NCBI GenBank assembly: GCA_025558075.1
Contig: JAHLKF010000001.1
Span: 434,001-498,000, forward strand
Reading direction: 5' to 3'
DNA: 64,000 nucleotides
From: Gaertneriomyces semiglobifer
Taxonomy: Eukaryota; Chytridiomycota; Chytridiomycetes; Spizellomycetales; Spizellomycetaceae
A program made the translations under genes and the position numbers. Position 1 is the stretch's first letter, and each line of letters begins with the position of its first letter. Below are positions 47,550-59,000 of this stretch, piece by piece. Below the pieces are notes generated by a model. It was not told the origin of the DNA, made no database searches, and was given only the letters and a program-made list of their open reading frames with translations.

Positions 47550-48682
47550 CTCTGTCGTCCTTATGTTCCGTCCACCGATACGTTCGTGCTCTCGCTGGTA
47601 ACTCTGTTAAATCGAAAAAGACTGTTATTAAACTTGTTGACACATTGAAACTGATCACATGATCTCGGTTACATTTATCACGTGTACTTAATGAGCACGT
47701 GATATTATTGACAGTGGGAAAATGTTGAAAGTAACTGCTCAGTTACGCGATCCGATACAGCCGTGGGGGATGTTGGAGTTTGTATTGCAACTGCGACATG
47801 GCCTCATGGAAAAAATAAAACTGGGGCTCATGCAAGTCAGGCCAAGCCCGCAGGTCCGCTTTTCCGGGGGTCGACCGACGTCAAGTTTGGCAGCTACGTT
47901 CGATCACCAACATGTAGCTGCTAAACTTGGTGTCGATCGGTCTATCATTTAGACGTACCTTGACGAACTGTCAGGGAAGGCGGGAGGTCATCCGGTTGCG
48001 GGAAGAGCCCCGTCGGGTAAAAAAGGCAGAGATATCCTGGTGGGAGGAACTAGCTGCGCAAGATCACGACGCCCGTGACGTGCGCAATTATGGCTGACTT
48101 CTCAAACGCTTCAGATGAGCGTACTCCCGGAGGGACCATGCCCGCGCAAAGACGCAAATAGATGTCCCCGGGTGCAAAACGGTTAAATGGAATGAGCAGG
48201 TGGACAGCACTTGGGTGCAAGCGGTTGCAAGGGGACATTCAATGTGTAATATGTATATGTAGTACATTCAGAAGATGCTATAGATGACAGACATTACATT
48301 TGAATACCAACGAAGTTAAACATAATAGACTTGCACGGCCGCTTATTGTGACCGAACAATTGTAAACCGAACATGCATTCAATCACACCTTGGCGCGATG
48401 TGTAGTTTCCCATTAAATTGTTGGGAGAAACTGGATTTTATCAAAAGCTGCATGCTGGACAATACTATAAACAAGTGCTATATAAAACCCAGTAGCCATG
48501 AAGGATACAATTGTGTGCATTGGCAAGGCAGTTTATTACATGATATACGACAATCAGAGCACCTTTTTCTCTGGCTCCGTAAAAGCAGCGATGCAAGTCA
48601 CACTGATCAAGTGGCAATGAAACAATCCGGCAAGCGTATTACAATTGTTTATCGTCTCACGTACATGTGCAGTACCAGTTCA
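47550..48682. other. Intergenic region, 1.1 kb
   Basis: Between the CS/Sel1 gene start and the 3' end of the ILK-like gene. It contains the CACGTG inverted repeat listed separately. A 76-codon plus-strand frame (47722-47952) has no family signal and is not called. Confidence 0.4.
47676..47704. promoter_or_regulatory. Inverted repeat with two CACGTG cores
   Basis: TATCACGTG at 47676-47684 and its exact reverse complement CACGTGATA at 47696-47704 are separated by 11 nt. CACGTG is the E-box bound by bHLH factors (Cbf1/Pho4-like). It lies about 130 bp upstream of the minus-strand CS/Sel1 gene start. Two palindromic sites at this spacing suggest a regulatory element; function is inference. Confidence 0.5.
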
Positions 48683-50334
48683 CTACGCGTTCCACCGCTC
48701 ATCCAGTAAGGTTCTCACAACTTTATCAGCAGCAGGCCGGCCCGCGGGACTCTGCATCCAACACGCAGTCATCAAAAATGCCAAGTGTGTTGGAACCCAT
48801 TCGGGTATCTTTGGTCGTAACCCTTCCAACGCCACCTTCATTCCGATGACTGTAGCATTCATTAATTCGTATGGATATGCTCGTGTGACCACTTCATGCA
48901 GGAAAATGCCATATGCATAGATGTCCGCTGCAGTGAGAAACTTGATCATGTTCTCCTTTTGGTTTGAAGCAGTGCTGATGTTTTCGAGCGAAGAATGGGA
49001 GGTGGAAAGCGGTGGTGGGAGAAACGCAGAGCTCTCCCCACGGAGAATTTCCGGTGCTAGCCATTCGACGTCGTAAAGGTATTTGTTGGTAGGGAGACGC
49101 GGTGTGAAGCCTGGAGGGAGGGACGACATGTGGTGATGGAAGCCGTAGTCTGTAAGCTTCACGGTACCGTCTGGTGCGAGCTGTGTACGACGTATCATGA
49201 GTTTGTGATAACGTATTCGCCAAAAAGGCAAAGGTTCTACTCACTAGGACATTTCCACTCTTCAAGCCCCCATGAGGTACACCCTTCTCATGTAGATATT
49301 GCAGCCCTTTCGCAACGCCAATACACATTTCCATGGCCATTGCCTGGGTCATTTCACACGCGGGATCATGCAAGAACGCATAGGCACTTCCGTGTTCCAC
49401 CCATGCGGTGACAACGCCAGTTCCAATATCAGCTGCGCTGAATGCCAGAATCGGGTGTAAAGCGGCGTTCACACCAACTTTGCGTAATTCATTGACGCAC
49501 TCCCGAAACGCTTCTCTTTGCTCCTCGGCTGCAACAACTGGAGTCAACTTGACAACGACCGTGTAATTGTTCCACTTGCCCATGCGTGAAACCGTTGGGG
49601 GATGAGACGCGGTGGGTAGGGAGTGCGTTATGTAGCGTGTAGTAGGTAGGATGTCATCGGTGAGCTGAACAGCTCTGGGAGAGATTTCAAAATCAACCCC
49701 GGCACGGGTGAGGAAGCGAGCTTTGGCTTCCTCCTTTGCTTGTTGAAAGGTTCGTGCGGGTGCTAACAGTGGCGTCAATGACGCCGTAACCTCTATTACA
49801 TGAAATGTGGCGAATGAGTTACGAGCTGGCAAACGCAAGAAAGAACAGACGGTGGAACCTACCTCCAAGTATGGCAGCGATCTCTCCACCTGGTGCTTTG
49901 TCCACGGGCATTCGGCCATACTTATTCTTGACAGCAGCATATGCACCCGCTTCTTTAAAGAGGATATTCACAATTTCAGTCCATCTGAAGAACACGGCGT
50001 AATGCAAAGGGGCATTGCCGTGGTCATTCGCCTTGTTGGCATCCGCGCCGGCCTTGACGAGTGCACGCACTACCTCGACATAACCTTTCCGGGCTGCCAG
50101 AGAGAGAGGCGTGTCACCCGCAACATTAATTGCATTAATGATTTCTGCAGCATTGGGTTGAGCGAGAATGTAGTCCACTACGGCTTGGTGATTCGCATGC
50201 GCTGCATGATGCAAGAGCGTCCAATCGTGGGTATCTCTGGAAAGTATGCCAGCGTCGACAGTCTCTGGATCTTCTAAGAGGCTTTTGAGGTCATCAAGGG
50301 AGGATGCTGCCGCAGTGAAAAGCGACACAACCAT
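48683..50334 (-). CDS. ILK: Integrin-linked-kinase-like ankyrin pseudokinase
   Basis: Three exons (50334-49863, 49792-49245, 49180-48683) give 505 residues; human ILK has 452. N-terminal ankyrin repeats include DWTLLHHAAHANHQAVVDYI, GDTPLSLAARKGYVEVVRAL, NDHGNAPLHYAVFFRW and NKYGRMPVDKAPG. The last two align by eye with ILK NEHGNVPLHYACFWG and NKYGEMPVDKA. The kinase-like domain has a beta3 lysine (K239 in TVVVKLT), but the HRD site reads HGG (331-333), so the catalytic aspartate is missing. DYG stands at 351-353 and APE at 382-384. IGMKVALEGLRPKIPEWV near the end matches ILK IGMKVALEGLRPTIPPGI almost exactly. A scaffolding pseudokinase is inferred. No transmembrane segment. Confidence 0.88.
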
Positions 50335-51201
50335 CGTCTCGGATTATGCAGCTGCTCGGTAAAACGTCTGAGGTTCAGTTCGCATCATCCGGTTGCAAAC
50401 CAGATCTTCGGAGACGACGCAGCAGATTCTATGGCTAGCTCACATATCTGAGTTTGATTCTGCCTGCAGCGTATTATGTAGTAGATTCTACTTTTAGGCA
50501 CTGACCAGTGCAAGTACGTGCAAAAACGCGAGAGCAACCTGCAGACGTGAGGGCATATTTCAACGGATCAAACGCATGCAACGCTTTCTTTAGGAGGAAG
50601 AATTGGACAGGAGAATGGTTGTCGGTAGAAGGGTAGCAAAGTAGGCCTTAAACGACAGGCACGTTGGGACTTTGTCGATACACCCAGTTGCTTCCGGTTC
50701 CTCAGCATCGCATCAAATATTTGAAGCAAGTCTGCTTGCCGGAACAGTGTAAGAATATCCAGTGACGAGGACTTTCTAGTTAGCGATCGGGTGTTTGTTG
50801 GTTGAACGGATTCACCGAACGCCTGTGATGCTCTACCGGAAGGTCATGACTGAAGCTTTCGGAAACTCCAACTTTCCAGTTCGGTTCCACTATGTTTGAA
50901 ATGTTGCGGATAGTAGTCCACCCTCAATGCTTGTTTACCACTATGTTTTAGCGTACCGGATCGTTTACATTCTTCGATTGGGGTTGTCCGTTTCTTGCGC
51001 GCGACTCGCTTGGAATGCAGCTTTATATGTGAAATCGGCCACGAGTAGAGACCAGGTTTGTGCACATGCAGAAGTGTTTCTTCTCAGGCAGGAGAAACTC
51101 GCAATTGGGAGGAAACGAATTCTCTAGTGGAGCCCACAGAGGTACTGCATAGTTCTCGTAAATAATAAAGCAAACACAAAGATATGTCCCTCCTGAGTCC
51201 C
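50335..51201. other. Intergenic region, no supported gene
   Basis: Between the ILK-like gene start and the 3' end of the metalloprotease gene, both on the minus strand. Frames here are short and uncharacteristic; no repeat or RNA seen. Confidence 0.4.
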
Positions 51202-53921
51202 TCACTTCTTGGCTACTTTGATAAGCGGCTTACCGCCCTCCTCTGCACTCTGTAACTGTCCAGAACTCCAATACTTTTTCAACCGCACCGGGTATGTCAG
51301 CGGTTTGGACTTCCACAGTCTGACTCCCAGCCAGGTTAACGCGATGCCTAGCAGGACCAGAACAATCGCCGCAAAGATAAGCATTGGCTCGGTTGCCACT
51401 TCGTCCTGACTCTCCGTCGTGGCCGTTAAGAAATCTGAGTGAATAAAGAAATGAGAAAATGAGCTGCCCTCCGACCGCCGCTCAAGAGGGTGGTACCTGG
51501 TTTAACATCCTGATGTGAAATTTCCAACAGCCCCTGAGTGCCTTCAAGGTGGTCGGTATACTGGTGATCGTCATGTTCGAGGGCTTGGCTCTCTTCAACG
51601 ATGCATTTTCCCAAACTCTCGTCCTGGCCACAGACGCCCATCACACCTGCATTGCTGACACAAGCTGTTCCAGGTGATAGAGGCTTGAGAGGGCACTCAT
51701 CCGGATCTTGCGCAGACGGATCACAATGACTTTCGCTGGTGCATGGCGTCGCGTTTCTGCAAATGCGTTGGTGGTCCATTAACTTTCCGAATGGGTCACA
51801 GCATGGCTTTCGTCTGTTGTACGCGTTATCAAGGTTGGCTCTTGTCATAGAAGTCAGACGCCATGATAGCCTACCGGTCGCACACTCCGCTTCTCGTGTC
51901 CTTTTGGCATTCACCGTTCAAACATACTTGGGACTGGTCCCCAAATTCTCCACACAGAATCCCGTCGGATCGTTGAAAGAGCTGGCCAGTCTTATCTTTC
52001 AAAACGAAGCATCCGCGCTCGGGTGTATAACAGGAAAGCCTGCACATGAACTCCGGAGCCACCTCGAAACTAATTGTGCGTTTATCAGTACTTAATACGT
52101 ACTTCGCATAGGGAAGGAACATACGGGCACTCGGTATAGTTACGGCCTGGGAAGAGCATCTCACACTCATCCGGAGCTGTTGTACGCTGTACTGTCAATC
52201 ATTTTCCCACAGAAACGCATCAGACGATGAGCTTACCGTCGTAGCGTGTCCAAAGTTGCTCATCCTCTTCTGCGGTCTTTACCACATGTTATGAGCGCAA
52301 AGGGATCGCAAGTAAGTGACCTCAACCTTACCTTCATATTTGAGTGGTCTTGTTCTGTCAAGCAAGTGAGCTCGCCGCTCAGGACTTCCTCAATTGAAAA
52401 TTTGGAACACGGAGAAAAGGTTCTGGAGTGATGGGAATTGGTTGCGGACGGGTGCATTATATAAGGCTAGGGAGATGCGCATGAAAGGTCAATAGCCACG
52501 ATATTACATCATAAGTTCATTTAGGTAACCATACCTTGGTCGGTGTACAGTCTCCCGGATTGCCAGGAGGCACGGGATGGCTACCGTCTATGAACATGGG
52601 TTAACCATACCACAATTGCGGAAGCTATTAGTTTCATTTTCTCACCATGATCACTAGCAATGGCACAGCATGTCAGCAACCATTGAGTGAAGAGTTCGGA
52701 ACGCAGACGTCACTTACGAGCCCATTCCATGCCCAAGTTCATGAGCAACTGTCGACACGAACGTCGCACGGGAAACAATGGTGCTCCCAAAAAGCGGTGT
52801 CGATAGGCCGGTGTTATATCCCTGCGCAGAGCAGAGCCCACCATAGCGTTGTGAACGCGCGGTCTACGTTGCATACGAATCAAATGTCAGCTGATGGAAA
52901 AGCATCAAGTGAAATAAAGGAAAGGAATACTCACATATGCTATACCCAATGTAGGTTGGAAGTTCTGAAACGTCATCAAGTGGACGAGACATGCCGGTCC
53001 AAGATTAGGTAGATTGTTCTCTCGAACCACAGTAGACAGCTGATTCAGGAGTTGCACTGGGTCATTGGTCGGATGTCCTAGTCCGGTTGGGTCGGTGGGT
53101 GTACGTGCTACATACAAGTAACTGAAAAACTGTGCATGAGAACGCAAGACTAACGAAGTATCTGGAATATAAACTTACCTCAGGGGTGTCCCGATACCAA
53201 ACTCACTTCGAAAAATCGCGTCCACATCATTGACAATGGATGCAATGACCGTCTCAGTATCATCTCCAAAGACATTGTAGAATGTATAATCAGCAACGAC
53301 CGCAATCGGGCACTCCTTGCCTTTCGCCGTTCCGCGCCTGCCCAGTCCAGGGTCGTTCATATCCAGTGGACCGGGAATCAGCGGTTCAAACGGGTTATAT
53401 GAAACAATCTCCGGCGCATGTAGAGCCAAACATGATTCTTCGGGAAACTGATCAATGATTTCGTCATCGCGGTAAGTAATGGTTCTTCGAACCATCCGAC
53501 CTTCAGCATCCACATCTTGGACAACCTCGAAGTGGAGCGTTGTGGGTGTGCCGTCATCTGTTTGTCTATAGGTAATATGTCCTTCATACAGATCCTCTGC
53601 TAGACGAGCAAGGCTCACTTTGGAATCCGGATCTCCACGGACATATCCTTTTAAAAGCTGGACGCCTTCGAGCTGCGACTCCTGTTCATTTCCCTTGGGA
53701 TTGGCGTGCCGAAAATGTTGATGAAACGCAGTTGTACTGTTGGTGACGTCAAGCGTCAGTACGGTCTCATCTGCTATGGAAAGGCTAAGGGGCCAGTGGT
53801 TTTCTAAACTGGTGGATGCGCTCCTTCTACTATGCTTGATCTCGCGGGTGGCCTTGTAATTTGTCAGAGCGTGTGAGATGTCGCGGGTGCGATATTGCGC
53901 AGGTCGCCGTGAAGAACGCAT
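51202..53921 (-). CDS. Membrane-anchored ADAM/ADAMTS-like zinc metalloprotease
   Basis: Eleven exons: 53921-53179, 53121-52935, 52863-52718, 52653-52646 (8 nt), 52587-52535, 52466-52332, 52269-52237, 52186-52103, 52062-51875, 51756-51497, 51434-51202; about 689 residues. A prodomain-like N-terminal part leads to a reprolysin catalytic domain with HELGHGMGSDHD (zinc ligands H351, H355, H361; catalytic E352) and the Met-turn PYIMHPSA, then FSPCS. The Cys-rich part reads DECEMLFPG and SDGILCGEFGDQSQVCLNGEC, as in ADAMTS disintegrin-like domains. Residues ~631-652 are a membrane anchor (LIFAAIVLVLLGIALTWLG) with a basic cytosolic tail. No signal peptide follows the only nearby ATG, so the 5' end may be incomplete. 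Confidence 0.85.
52646..52653 (-). other. 8-nt micro-exon of the metalloprotease gene
   Basis: TGATCATG is flanked by gt...ttgctag upstream (intron 52717-52654, 64 nt) and gtgaga...ttcatag downstream (intron 52645-52588, 58 nt). Inclusion gives GSDHDGSH in frame and completes the adamalysin zinc motif. Skipping would delete the third zinc-ligand histidine and shift the frame. Confidence 0.85.
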
Positions 53922-54091
53922 CCTTGAAAGCCTTTTTCGTCTCACAATATGACGATGGAGCTACGTCTGTGTGGTATGGAAGGTTTACTGCAGCCTCAAA
54001 AACCCTCAAAATCCTCAAAATCGTCGCGCGCGGATTAATACGCGTGAACTCCGCGGAGTAGCCCACACGCGTTTCGGGCCTTTCGGCATCT

Positions 54092-55316
54092 TTACGAGCA
54101 ACAACTTATTTGCAAATCAGCAGTAATCTCGGACAAGTCTACAATGAACTGTTGTATCTTGTCTAGTTGTACTAGTGTATCATTCGTTGGGTTTAGCCGA
54201 TTGTTCAAATGAACCTTGACGAGATTGAAGAGGTTATTCGTAGCCCTGAAATGAGTCGAGTTGAGTGTAAGTGGGAATGGTCAGGACGTGCGTTTTGCGC
54301 ACACTGGATGACATACATCTTGATTTGCCCAAGGAGTAGCGACTTCTGAGTTGCATTGTTCATTGTATGGTCACACTCTGCTTGCCATCTTGCACTATTC
54401 AGCTGTAACTCCTCCAGTTTGGTTTGAAGTCTGGCGATATCGTTGTTATAATTTAGTATCAAGTTGTTCTTTTCCTGTATGCCAACGGTGAGCTGAAAAC
54501 ACGAGAACATTGAAGAACGATGCATCCTAACCTCAGTCGCGTGCATAAACGCCAGGCGATCGCTCTCTGTCTTGTCCTGTGCTTCGCGGGCGCGCTGCAA
54601 AAGCTCCTGGTTGGTTGCGGCTAATGTATCATAACGAGCCAGGATGTCTTTCGTTTCGCCAAACTCTTCGACTGATTCCAGCACCGATTCCATATACCTC
54701 TGATAGGCAAGGTCTGTGCGAAATTAGTAACATGCAACTAATAGTTCGAAGTATAGAAGTACTCACTGATATCCACCGCCCGAGATTGTTTATCGTTCTT
54801 GAGAGATAGCCGGCCTATAGCCTCACGTAGCTGTTGAATTTCAATCTCCTTTTGCTCTCGTGTTTTGCGTTCGTCCAACGACTTCTTAAGTGCGCGTGTG
54901 CGTTTTGCATCGTTCTCCTGTAAAAACCACAAAAGGTAAACTTCCACCTCACTAACTTGCGAGAATGACTGTTTAACCTTGAGAAACTTGTCGAATTTGG
55001 CTAAAGACTCTTTGAGCTGAGCTTCCTTTCTCGCAAGCTCTTCTCGTCGTTGCACCAGCGACTCAATTTTCATGGCAAACTCCTCCTTTTGCTGATTCAG
55101 CCCATTCTCGACTTCCAGCATCTCACGACGCTTCTCTAAGAGTTTGGTTGCTGGCGTGAGGTCATGGGCTTCCTGCTCTGGAACTTTCCTAGAAAAGAAA
55201 GCTTAATCTATTAATCTTTTGGTGTTTTTTGCTCCAAGGTTTTGGACTTACATGAGAAGCTTCTTCTCCATGTTCATCCGGAAGTACTCCTCCACGTTGC
55301 TCATATTCGAAGCCAT
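54092..55316 (-). CDS. Flagellar coiled-coil protein, CCDC42/CFAP73 family
   Basis: Six exons (55316-55252, 55188-54978, 54917-54767, 54713-54532, 54492-54317, 54245-54092) give 312 residues, matching CCDC42 (about 316). Almost all coiled coil. Family blocks: LLEKRREMLEVENGLNQQKE, KFDKFLKENDAKRTRAL, ILARYDTLAATNQELLQR, ILNYNNDIARLQTKLEEL, KSLLLGQIKMATNNLFNLV and LVQLDKIQQFIVDLSEIT. CFAP73 (MIA2 in Chlamydomonas) is part of the axonemal modifier-of-inner-arms complex; CCDC42 acts in sperm flagella. I cannot separate the two paralogues by eye. The fourth intron (54531-54493) is only 39 nt, in frame and stop-free, so retention would insert 13 residues. Confidence 0.9.
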
Positions 55317-55474
55317 CGTTGCTTGATCTTCCAGTCTCGGTCAGATCTTTCTTAACCAGACGACAGGCTACAATTTGTTGAGGTCGGACTATCACATCTG
55401 GGTCAAAGACGAGCTATTTATAATTTGGACGCTGTTCTCCCCTCATCAAAGCACTGGGATTGTCCACCATCGCC

Positions 55475-55699
55475 ATGCTAGAGTTCGCACTCCCGAAGCG
55501 TACCATCCTCCCACTTGTTCTCCTGTCGGTTCTCCTTGCTACCACGCTATACGTATCAACCATCGGTTCATTCAATCCTCTCAGAAAGCACCGCAAAGGG
55601 AAAACTGGCAAAGGAAAAGGACCAATCAAAAGAAAGAGTCGTGGGCCTTTGTTAGGCATGGGCAGCCGTAAAAAGGGCGGACGACGAAAAAGAACCTAA
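55475..55699 (+). CDS. Possible small basic signal-anchor protein, 74 residues
   Basis: ATG in good context (atcgccATGc). A hydrophobic segment near the N-terminus (TILPLVLLSVLLATTLYVST) is followed by a very basic Gly/Lys/Arg-rich tail (KHRKGKTGKGKGPIKRKSRG, RKKGGRRKRT). Divergent from the CCDC42-type gene with about 160 bp between starts. No family recognised; could be a small secreted or membrane protein, or chance. Confidence 0.45.
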   Translation: MLEFALPKRTILPLVLLSVLLATTLYVSTIGSFNPLRKHRKGKTGKGKGPIKRKSRGPLLGMGSRKKGGRRKRT

Positions 55700-56047
55700 C
55701 CAGCAGGCAACCCTCTGGTTCTTAGAGGAAGATCCGAAAGTGGATCGTTCCTGCAACATAGACACTAATACGTTTACAAGGAAGTACACAAGGAACCGTC
55801 GCTCTTCTCAAAGAAGATCGGACCACAGAATTGGCGACGCTTATGATAGGCAAGTAGAACGGTATGTTGTTTCTCAAGGAGAACAGGCCATGGCCAATTG
55901 CGGATCTATACCAAGCTCACTCGCCTACGAATCTGCATTAAGAACGCATGTAATATAGCAATATCAACAAGTAGAAACTAGCACCACAATAGACTAAAGC
56001 AAAACGGAACCTATCCTATCTAACCACATTATCAAATCATCAACAGT
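55700..56047. other. Short intergenic region before the Tps2-like stop
   Basis: Contains 3' flanks of convergent genes. A 72-codon plus-strand frame (55740-55958) lacks an ATG and family signal and is not called. Confidence 0.4.
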
Positions 56048-59000
56048 TCAGGAAGCCTCTGGCCTAGTGCCGAGGCCACCTTTCCTGCAATCTGCTTCGT
56101 TCAACAGTTCCAATAGTGCTAGAACCTCGTTCGGACCAGACACTGACCATTTAGCTGCACTACACTTTTTGCCCACGGTTGCCGTAATAATGATCCTTCG
56201 CCGCCTTGTGGTGATGGGATGGTGTATCGTTGAAGAAGCCGGTGGGGTAGTGTGTAGTGGACGTTGGAGCAATGAAGAAATCATTGGAGTGGTGGACGCG
56301 GCGTTCGATGTGAGCGGAAACGACCTTGGACGAAGCGAAAAGTACTCGTCCGAAACGGAAAGGGGCGTTCCGGATATGGAAGAAGACGTAGACGTTGGTG
56401 AGGTAACTCCATCCGCAAAGTGGTCTTCATCAGGTGTTGGAGTATGTGGATATTCACTTTCATCTTCACCCAAGCTCATCACGCTCATACTCAATCCCAA
56501 TAGTTCGGTGCTCGGGCTTCCAGCGGTTGTATCATACGTGCTCTGAGATCCGGTATCGTGACGATGTTGATGTAGTTCTAGCCGCCTTAGATACTCAAAC
56601 ATATATTCATCTGCACGATCATCCCCGACACTGAAAATAAAGTCTACGCGTTCCCTGGTCGGTTCGCTGCTTGGAATGGTGCTTGCGGCCGGGATCCCGG
56701 GAGGGATGGCCTCTGACGCACCTTCTGTATATCCATCCAAACCGGACGTAAGAGAACGGTGCTTGGTCAGCATTCTTGTTTCGGGAGCGCTGATACCTAA
56801 TCCATCAGTGCCGGATGCACTGATTACTGAGGCAACGGAGTAAGATCGCTTTGTGTGCCTCCCGCTCTTATTTTTGGCGAACCTCCCTTGATGATAGTCC
56901 AGCACCCTTCTCACCACGACACCTTTATTGACATTGCGCGGCAGCACCTCAATGCTCCTTTTTTTGGCAAGCGTATGAATGGCATAACTGCTGCTGAGTG
57001 CTTGTTCGATATGATTTTGACACTCTGCGGCCTGCCAGCTTCCAAATGCCATGTCCGCATATCCATAGTGCCAAACCATGCCGATCTCCTTTTGCTCAAT
57101 GTAACTGCCTGGTGTTCGGTCCTGGTAGTATTCAAATATTTCAAGCACACGTTCCCGCCACGACAGATCCAAGTCCGGAAGTAAGGTCTCCCACGTGGAT
57201 CGATTAGCGTATTTAAGGAAGCATCCGTTTTCGGCGCAGATTCCCACATTAGGCATATTTTCGAACGGAGCAAGTTCGGACTTTAATCTTCCAGACATAA
57301 TGTATACAATATTCTTCGGGTTCGTGGTAAGCTGTTGTAAAATGCGAATGACGTGCGATTCGGGAATTCGTGTGGATAACAGTTTGGTCGAGGAGTGTTT
57401 GTTGAAGTTAGTAAGTGTACCGTCGTGGTCCAGAAGGAATAGTCGCTTGCGGGATTGGATGTACTCAGATACAACCATATTGGATGGTAACGGTGGGATT
57501 GTGGTCGACAGTGTGCGTTCCATATCCTCATGAGCCTTGATGAGTTCAGTGACGAAGGTCTCAACGTACGCCTGCGCCGTGTTGCCGATGATATGAGAAT
57601 ACAGCTCGTTCCATCGGTAAGCTTTCTCCTCCTCAGTCATAGTAATTGCTTCGTGAATTGTGTCGGCAACCTCAGGAACGTCCCACGGGTTGATTCTCAA
57701 GGCCGCACCGAAACTTCCATAAGTGCCCGCAAATTCTGAGATTATTAAAGGGCCACGGTTAGCTTCCTGGCATACGACGTACTCATGACTCGTAAGGTTC
57801 ATTCCATCTCTCAGACTCGTGATCAGACACGCATCAGCGACAGACAAAATAGCAAGGTAATGGCTGTAGCTAATGTCTTGATAGAGATAGATAACCGGAG
57901 AATACTCAATGGTGCCAAAGCGCGAGTTGATGCGAGCAACTACGTCCGAAACGCGCGTTTCACTCTCGTTGGCTTCAGTCGTGCTAAGCGCCACTTGAAT
58001 CAGCACCACTTTGCCCTGCCATTCGGGATGCTCTTTCAGGAACCTCTCATACGCCAGCATCTTTTGCCGTACTCCTTTGACGTAGTCGTTCTTGTCCCGG
58101 CCGACAAGTACTTTCATGCCGGCATACTTTTCACGCAAAGATGCTACAATTTCCGCCACTTCTGGGTTGCGCCGCTTTTCATCTAAAGCTTCAAGATGAA
58201 TGCCGATCGGAATTGGCATGACAGCGACCAATCGATCCTCAAGTTGAACTCCTCTTGGTGTGGATTCGACAGCCAAAAGCCTGGTACACGTCATCAAAAA
58301 ATGTCTCATAAAGGAGTATGTCTGAAATCCGATCATGTCCGCTCCGAGCATTCCGCGCAGTATATCTTTCCGCACATGCAAGCACCGGAAGATTTCTGAA
58401 CTGGGAAAGGGGATATGTAAAAAGAATCCAATTGTGGCATTGGGAACAAGCTCACGTAGCAGGGCAGGGACAAGCATTAAATGGTAATCGTTGATCCACA
58501 CGGCGTCACCCGGCTGATATTGTCGGGCAATCGCTTCCGCAAATTTACGATTCACAGCTAGATACATATCCCAAGCCTTCTTGTCGTAAGCCTGCCCGCT
58601 TGGATAGTCCGGTAATTGATAGTGGAAAGGCTTCCAAAGGACCTGTTTGCAGAACTGGTTGTAGTGGCCTTCGAGTTCCTCATCGGTGACAAATACTGGT
58701 ACACAGCCGTACTCTTCAAGCATTTTACGATCAACATTAGACTTCGTGGTATCACTCCATTCTTTGGTGCTTACGCCTAGCATGCCAAACCAAATAGGCT
58801 TCCCAATGCGACCAACTGATGCTTTGACTGCATTTTGCAAGCCAATATTTCCGAGATTCGATGGCTCTACATGCCACCATAATGGATCAGGCCGCAATCC
58901 TCTGCTATCGCTTTGTCTCCTCTGTCTCTTGAATTCTGTTGCACCAACACTTCGCCTGCGTTGCAGTGTATCGCTTGATGAAGGCAACGAAGCGTCTACC

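Noticed and set aside
51871..52170. Alternative unspliced frame in the protease Cys-rich region (SSQAVTIPSARMFLPYAKYV)
   Set aside because: The spliced alternative gives DECEMLFPGRNYTECP and fits the ADAMTS-like cysteine pattern, at the cost of a short 40-nt intron.
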